Assembly: GCA_049315325.1 (NCBI GenBank)
Contig: JBMOKJ010000002.1
Coordinates: forward strand, 372,001-436,000
Source: CAXXIC01 sp049315325
GTDB lineage: Bacteria > Bacteroidota > Bacteroidia > Bacteroidales > UBA7332
DNA length: 64,000 bases
Reading direction: 5' to 3'
Shown: positions 59,629 through 64,000 of the stretch, piece by piece
Position numbering within the stretch: the stretch's first letter is position 1
How the letters are laid out: every line of letters begins with the position of its first letter
Translations under genes and position numbers: made by a program
The notes under the pieces: generated by a model
Databases searched by the model: none
What the model saw: the letters and a program-made list of their open reading frames with translations, nothing else
Told to the model about the DNA's origin: nothing

Positions 59629-59838
59629 ATGGATACTTTTAAACTAGAAGGGAAAGAGTTTATCGAACTCAATAAATTGATGAAAATCTTACGATGGGTT
59701 GGTACTGGCGGAGAAGCCAATGTGCATATTATCCAAGAGGAAGTGAAGGTAAATAGTGTTATTGAGATTCAGAAACGAAAGAAACTTCGTACTGGCGATG
59801 TCGTTGTATTCGACCGCTACCGTGTGGAGGTAGTATAG
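59629..59838 (+). CDS. Small S4-domain RNA-binding protein (YbcJ-like)
   Basis: A 69-residue RNA-binding protein made almost entirely of one S4-like domain. FIELNKLMKILRWVGTGGEA is the first helix pair; KKLRTGDVVVFDRYRVEV contains the conserved loop and strand. The family is close to YbcJ/RluB-type S4 units and is often linked to ribosome or tRNA binding. The first in-frame start is a TTG at 59620; the ATG at 59629 is preferred. It has a TATCTTTA -7-like element 7 of 8 bases from consensus about 17 bases upstream. Confidence 0.88.
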   Translation: MDTFKLEGKEFIELNKLMKILRWVGTGGEANVHIIQEEVKVNSVIEIQKRKKLRTGDVVVFDRYRVEVV

Positions 59839-59901
59839 GTTTCGATTATGAATTAAAAATTACGAATTACTAACGCCAACGAACAACTTACGACTTTTTC
59901 C

Positions 59902-60708
59902 TCAATAATACCTTTGATAAATATCTCTGAATTTTTTTGAGCGTTTGATTTCGCTTAGCCAAAGATTGATGCTATCGACCAGTGCTTTTGAGTCTTTGCG
60001 CACTACCCAAGCCTGAAACTGGGTGAAACTGATGTCTGTTTCAATATCTATTTCGGGATGAAATGCTTGCAGTTTGCGTGCCAACGATTCGTCGCATACA
60101 GCGTAGTCGATTACACCCTTTGCCACCCAAGTGATGAGTTGTTCATCACTATATTTCTCCTCCTCTTTGACGTATATGGTATCGCCAATTTCGCTTGCTA
60201 GATTTCGAAGTCGAATCAAAGCCTGTGAGTTTTTCGAAACATAAATGGTGCGTTTGATCAAATTCACCTGATTGCGCAGCAAGACTGACGGTTTGCCCAT
60301 CCCTTTTTTGCGTTGTACCAAAACTTGTTTGTTGTACATAATAGGCGAGGTGAGTAGGTAATGCTTTTTTAGTTCAGAGGTTACTGGTATTGGGCGTGCA
60401 ATTATATCGAATCGTTTTTGCGAAAGCCCTTGCATACTCTCCTTCAATCCCATCACTGGGTAAGTTTCTATTTTGATTTTGAAACGTTTTTCGAGCAGTT
60501 TCACCAAATCGCTTTGAAATCCAGCAATGGTATCTCCCGAAACAAAAAATCCAATGGAGTTGTATTCCGTTGCAATGCGTAATACACCCGACGATTTGAT
60601 GTCGTCGAAGTCGCGCGAAGAGTATTTTTGGTAGAACGAAAACCCTATGATAAAAAGAATAACAGTTGCAACTCCAATGCTTAGGTATATTTTACGGCTT
60701 TTCTTCAT
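59902..60708 (-). CDS. Solute-binding family 3 protein (SBP_bac_3/MltF N-terminal-like)
   Basis: A 268-residue protein with an N-terminal hydrophobic segment (about 7-26) that is a signal anchor or uncleaved signal. SGVLRIATEYNSIGFFVSGDTIAGFQSDLVKLLEKRF is the typical start of a periplasmic binding domain. FDIIARPIPVTSELKKHYLLTSPIMYN follows. It resembles the N-terminal part of MltF but has no lytic transglycosylase domain. There is no transporter gene next to it, so its partner is unknown. The ATG at 60708 is preferred over the GTG at 60726, which lies inside a repeat. Confidence 0.83.
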   Translation of the reverse strand: MKKSRKIYLSIGVATVILFIIGFSFYQKYSSRDFDDIKSSGVLRIATEYNSIGFFVSGDTIAGFQSDLVKLLEKRFKIKIETYPVMGLKESMQGLSQKRFDIIARPIPVTSELKKHYLLTSPIMYNKQVLVQRKKGMGKPSVLLRNQVNLIKRTIYVSKNSQALIRLRNLASEIGDTIYVKEEEKYSDEQLITWVAKGVIDYAVCDESLARKLQAFHPEIDIETDISFTQFQAWVVRKDSKALVDSINLWLSEIKRSKKFRDIYQRYY

Positions 60709-60724
60709 GGTTATTTTTTTTTGC

Positions 60725-60812
60725 ACACAGATTACACAGATTTGAATCGATTTACACAGAAAAATTCAGCGTGTATCTGTTGCATCAGTATTATCCGTGT
60801 TCCAATCTTTGT
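60725..60812. repeat. Degenerate intergenic repeat with ACACAGA units and dyad symmetry
   Basis: The heptamer ACACAGA occurs three times (60725, 60734 and 60754). The right half, ending near 60812, is an imperfect reverse complement of the left half. Similar ACACAGATT-type sequences are common between genes in Bacteroidota genomes, so this may be a relic of a dispersed repeat. It lies between the solute-binding and porin genes on the minus strand. I cannot count its copies from one window. Confidence 0.5.
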
Positions 60813-60829
60813 TCTTTACTCTATATTTC

Positions 60830-62725
60830 TCAATTATTAAAATTCCACGAAATGCCCATTTTCAAGAATCTTGGATTGATGGGGTAGTGTGGAGTTGAAA
60901 AATAGTTTGGTGTCACAAAATCCTGATCGGCATGGTAATACATCACATAAAACCGAGTGCGCTTGAGATGCATATTGGCGTAGGCACAAATCAGCGGATA
61001 GTTGCCGATTTTCGTTTCGCTTTGGGTATGAAACTGATTGATGGCGGGTTGATACGCCAATCCGTAGTAAGAAGTGAAATAGCGCACATCCACTCCGATT
61101 TGAAAAGTCAGCACTTTTGCCAATTTGGTGATGGCATAGAGGTTGTGGTAGAGCGAAACAGCCGGAAGCGGAATTACTTTTTGATTCGACGAGGCTTGTG
61201 TGTAAATCTGATTGTCGAGGTGAAAAACACCCCACTTGAAGTTTTTAGAAAGGCAACCCGATAGAATTTGGATGTTGCTGCTCTCTTGCGTCGGTAATGC
61301 CTTGTCGTTGAAGTAGATGTAGTTTTGTACGTTTTCTACGCCTGCTTTGAGCGAGAAATGCTCTTCTGGAACAGCGATTTCGCCTTCGGCACGTTCTTTC
61401 CGGATTTTTGCAAATGAATTGTCCCACCAGAAATGATTGGAGTGATAGGTGTTGAGGTAAAATTCTGGGTTCAGATTTTTGATAAAACCGTTTGCTTTAA
61501 ATTGTACCTCTCTTTTGAAAATCCGAATGCGAGTTTCGAGTTCTCCGCTGAGGGTCATTTGGCCTAGTTTTTCACCTAAAATACAGAGTTCTCCATCGGC
61601 TTTGTAGTTGATGGTTTTTCCCATCCGACGGCTCAGTTCTCCGCCCACAAATGTCGATTGTTGATTGATTGTTTTATTCCCAATCGTGTCCATCACGGTG
61701 TAGCGATTGATTTCATTTTGTAAGTATGCCGACACTCCAAATAGTGCAAATTTATTGAATCCTTCGCGTAACGAAAGCGCTACTGTGTTGCGAATTGAAC
61801 GGTATGAAGAGGTGTCGTTTGTTCCCGTTTTGTGTAAATAGTTGTGTTCGAAAAGCCCGACAGGATTCGATTTTGAGATGTATCTGTGGTCGATGTCGTT
61901 GAGTTCGAACGAATGGATAATACTCGAAACTGGCACAAAAGTTTTGATTTCTGAAGTGTCTTTCATCTCTTTTTTGTAAAATCCGAGGTTATAGCGATGT
62001 GTTAGAAAGAAAACTCCGCTATTTACCCGATTCCAAGCTTCGTCGAGCACCACAGGAATGTTGTCGGGCGTGGTGCTTTTGCCATCGCTGCTCACCGATG
62101 TTGGGTGTGTGATGTAGTTGTCGTCGCTGATGCCGCCATTCTCCTGATTCGAATGGTTGCTATTCCCTACGAACGTGTGTAGCGCGTAGCGATCAGCAAT
62201 GTAGCTTGCAAACAGACGATACGAAACGCTTTTCACACCTTGCGATGCGTACTGACCGCGTGCGTTGATGTTGTCGAAATCGGCTCCAATATTGAGTCGT
62301 TTGCCCGAATTGGCAGTAAATTGAGCCTTGAATCGTTCTTCGGCAACTTTCTTCGAACCGCCAAACAGGTAAGTGAGGTTGGTGAGTGGAATGGTTGTAT
62401 TGTAGAATTGCGCTTTGCTGGTAGTGAGCAAAAATGGCTCGTAAACTTGTGCAAAAATAAATGGTGCAATATCTTTTTGCTCAAAATAGACCCTAGAATA
62501 GGATGGTGAACCTAAATTTCCCAAATATCCACGAGGTGAACGGTAACCTTCTCCTGTGTCGTAGTGCTGAAAATCGAGCGGAATGGTATCCACATTCGTT
62601 GGAGTAATTTCACCCAACTTAGGCGAAACGGTCCACGAACGAATGGCAAGCGAGCCTTTTTTTTGTTGTGCAAAAGCAACGAAGCTCAGCACGGAAAGTA
62701 GTATGGCTGTCAGTTTTAGTCTCAT
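60830..62725 (-). CDS. Putative beta-barrel porin (Porin_10-like)
   Basis: A 631-residue outer-membrane protein with a cleavable signal (to about residue 19, AFAQ). Conserved opening sequences include DTIPLDFQHYDTGEGYRSPRGYLGNLGSPSYSRVYFEQ and FLFGGSKK-like LTYLFGGSKKVAEER, which match the PF14121 porin group. The rest alternates polar and hydrophobic residues with many Tyr and Phe. The C-terminal region (YAN-x-HLKRTRFYVMYYHADQDF, then MGISWNF) ends in an aromatic-rich strand typical of barrels. It has a clear -33/-7 promoter. The solute is unknown. Confidence 0.88.
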   Translation of the reverse strand: MRLKLTAILLSVLSFVAFAQQKKGSLAIRSWTVSPKLGEITPTNVDTIPLDFQHYDTGEGYRSPRGYLGNLGSPSYSRVYFEQKDIAPFIFAQVYEPFLLTTSKAQFYNTTIPLTNLTYLFGGSKKVAEERFKAQFTANSGKRLNIGADFDNINARGQYASQGVKSVSYRLFASYIADRYALHTFVGNSNHSNQENGGISDDNYITHPTSVSSDGKSTTPDNIPVVLDEAWNRVNSGVFFLTHRYNLGFYKKEMKDTSEIKTFVPVSSIIHSFELNDIDHRYISKSNPVGLFEHNYLHKTGTNDTSSYRSIRNTVALSLREGFNKFALFGVSAYLQNEINRYTVMDTIGNKTINQQSTFVGGELSRRMGKTINYKADGELCILGEKLGQMTLSGELETRIRIFKREVQFKANGFIKNLNPEFYLNTYHSNHFWWDNSFAKIRKERAEGEIAVPEEHFSLKAGVENVQNYIYFNDKALPTQESSNIQILSGCLSKNFKWGVFHLDNQIYTQASSNQKVIPLPAVSLYHNLYAITKLAKVLTFQIGVDVRYFTSYYGLAYQPAINQFHTQSETKIGNYPLICAYANMHLKRTRFYVMYYHADQDFVTPNYFSTPHYPINPRFLKMGISWNFNN

Positions 62726-62733
62726 AGATAGCG

Positions 62734-62766
62734 CAAAAGTACAAAAAAAGTGATTCTTTGCCGCAA
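62734..62766 (-). promoter_or_regulatory. Promoter of the putative porin gene
   Basis: On the minus strand, TTG at 62766-62764 and TACTTTTG at 62741-62734 are separated by 22 bases. Both match the Bacteroidota consensus. The leader before the start codon is under 10 bases. Confidence 0.65.
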
Positions 62767-62811
62767 CTGAGCTTCGTTTTAGCTTTTTTAGGGGATTAGG
62801 AAACTAAATTT

Positions 62812-64000
62812 TCACTCAAACTCGCCAATGCACTTCCGAATAATAGCGACACACTCCATTAATTGTGCTTCTGTGATGACCAATGGGGGTGCGAAACGGA
62901 TGATGTTTTTGTGTGTCGGTTTGGCAAGCAATCCATTGTCGGCAAGGCGGAGGCAGATGTCCCACGCAAGGTCGGCGTGCCCTTCGTTGTTGATGATTAA
63001 TGCATTGAGCAATCCTTTACCACGAACGGAAGTGGCCACTCGAGATTCATTGCAAAGCAGTTGCATTTCGTTACGGAATAGTTTGCCCAGTCGTTGTGCA
63101 TTGTCGGCCAATTTTTCGTCGCGAATCACTTCCAACGCAGAGATGGCTACTGCAGCTGCTATCGGATTTCCACCAAATGTGGATCCGTGTTGTCCGGGAT
63201 GAATCACCTCCATAACGTCGTTGCTCGAGAGCACTGCCGAAACAGGATAAACACCTCCTGACAACGCTTTCCCAAGAATCAAAATGTCGGGATGAACGCC
63301 TTCGTGATCGCATGCCAGCAACTTTCCTGTGCGGGCGATGCCTGTCTGCACTTCGTCGGCAATAAAAAGTACATTGTGCTTTTTGCAGAGGTCGAAGCAC
63401 TGCTTGAGGTAGCCTTCGTCGGGCACATAAGCACCTGCTTCGCCTTGAATTGGTTCTACTAAAAATCCGGCAATATTTGGATTTTCGTTGAGTGTCTGCT
63501 CAAGCGCTTCGACATCGTTGTAGGGAATTATCGTAAAACCGGGTGTGAATGGACCGTAGTTAGTATAGGCATCAGCATCTACCGAGAAGGATACAATAGT
63601 GGTGGTTCGTCCGTGGAAGTTGTTTTTGCAAACCACAATTTGAGCTGAGTTTTCGGGTAAACCTCGTTTTTCGTACGCCCATTTACGGCAGAGTTTGATA
63701 GCAGTCTCCACGGCTTCGGCACCGGTGTTCATCGGGAGCACTTTGTCGTAGCCGAAGTAGTTGGTCACAAAATCTTCGTAAATGCCCAATTGGCTGTTGT
63801 AGAACGCACGTGAAGTGAGCGTGAGTTTTTGAGCCTGCTCTATCATTGTGCCAATGATTTTTGGGTGGCAATGTCCTTGGTTGACTGCCGAGTATGCCGA
63901 GAGGAAGTCGAAGTATTTTTTGCCATCTACATCCCACACATAGACGCCTTCACCTTTGTCGAGAACAACAGGTATTGGGTGATAATTGTGTGCTCCGTAT
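62812..64000 (-). CDS. rocD: Ornithine--oxo-acid transaminase, 5' end outside the window (partial)
   Basis: A class III PLP aminotransferase that stays open to the right edge; 395 residues are visible. The visible part begins YGAHNYHPIPVVLDKGEG. It continues with LSAYSAVNQGHCHP, MNTGAEAVETAIKLCRKW, FHGRTTT, FIADEVQTGIARTGK, and ILGKALSGGVYPVSAV with the Schiff-base lysine. It converts ornithine and 2-oxoglutarate to glutamate semialdehyde and glutamate, linking arginine and proline metabolism. The internal GTG at 63939 is not the real start because conserved residues continue upstream. About 15-25 residues are missing. Confidence 0.94.
   Translation of the reverse strand, partial: YGAHNYHPIPVVLDKGEGVYVWDVDGKKYFDFLSAYSAVNQGHCHPKIIGTMIEQAQKLTLTSRAFYNSQLGIYEDFVTNYFGYDKVLPMNTGAEAVETAIKLCRKWAYEKRGLPENSAQIVVCKNNFHGRTTTIVSFSVDADAYTNYGPFTPGFTIIPYNDVEALEQTLNENPNIAGFLVEPIQGEAGAYVPDEGYLKQCFDLCKKHNVLFIADEVQTGIARTGKLLACDHEGVHPDILILGKALSGGVYPVSAVLSSNDVMEVIHPGQHGSTFGGNPIAAAVAISALEVIRDEKLADNAQRLGKLFRNEMQLLCNESRVATSVRGKGLLNALIINNEGHADLAWDICLRLADNGLLAKPTHKNIIRFAPPLVITEAQLMECVAIIRKCIGEFE

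Noticed and set aside
1..64000. CRISPR array, tRNA, rRNA or insertion sequence
   Set aside because: No regular spacer-repeat pattern, cloverleaf-sized intergenic sequence or transposase was found.

Overview
The window looks like the chromosome of an AT-rich Bacteroidota (class Bacteroidia, probably a Bacteroidales-like free-living lineage). The evidence is a PorX and PorW/SprE pair (type IX secretion regulators), DUF3822 next to rsmD, DUF5723 and Porin_10-type barrels, Bacteroidota-type promoters (TTG, about 22 bases, TAnnTTTG), and starts that do not depend on Shine-Dalgarno sites. I see no tRNA, rRNA, insertion sequence or CRISPR array. The species cannot be named from the sequence.

Region 1 (1-29058) is one long plus-strand surface-polysaccharide locus of 29 whole genes plus one partial gene. 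Neighbours are tightly packed and often overlap. It holds four glycosyltransferases, a monotopic sugar-phosphate transferase, acetyl- and acyltransferases, deacetylases, asparagine synthase and ATP-grasp enzymes. It also holds a PglE-like aminotransferase and a PglF/FlaA1-like dehydratase. Its most unusual part (16433-23207) is a small acyl-building system: two acyl carrier proteins, three KAS III condensing enzymes with intact Cys-His-Asn triads, and two FabG-like reductases. A NeuD/PglD-like acyltransferase and a polysaccharide deacetylase sit between the two halves. With the dehydratase, aminotransferase and PglC-like transferase, this suggests synthesis of a 4-amino-4,6-dideoxy sugar carrying a custom short hydroxyacyl chain. 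No dehydratase or enoyl reductase for full fatty-acid reduction is present.

Region 2 (29059-34372) holds an LruC-domain lipoprotein with its own promoter and a strong bidirectional terminator. A convergent DPE2-type 4-alpha-glucanotransferase with two starch-binding domains follows.

Region 3 (34373-51700) is housekeeping: class II ribonucleotide reductase, nitroreductase, a DivIC/FtsB-like protein, dnaX, an M48 lipoprotein protease, murF, tsaE, porX, porW/sprE, a cell-wall amidase, an MCE protein and dnaA. The porX-porW neighbourhood controls type IX secretion; the amidase-MCE pair concerns the envelope.

Region 4 (51701-64000) has a DUF5723 outer-membrane protein and an unknown lipoprotein, a RecD-like helicase, DUF3822-rsmD, cardiolipin synthase, an S4 RNA-binding protein, a solute-binding protein, a putative porin and rocD, which runs off the right edge. 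Starts were corrected where a family motif, or an ATG downstream of a TTG/GTG, decided the matter; each case is explained in its entry.
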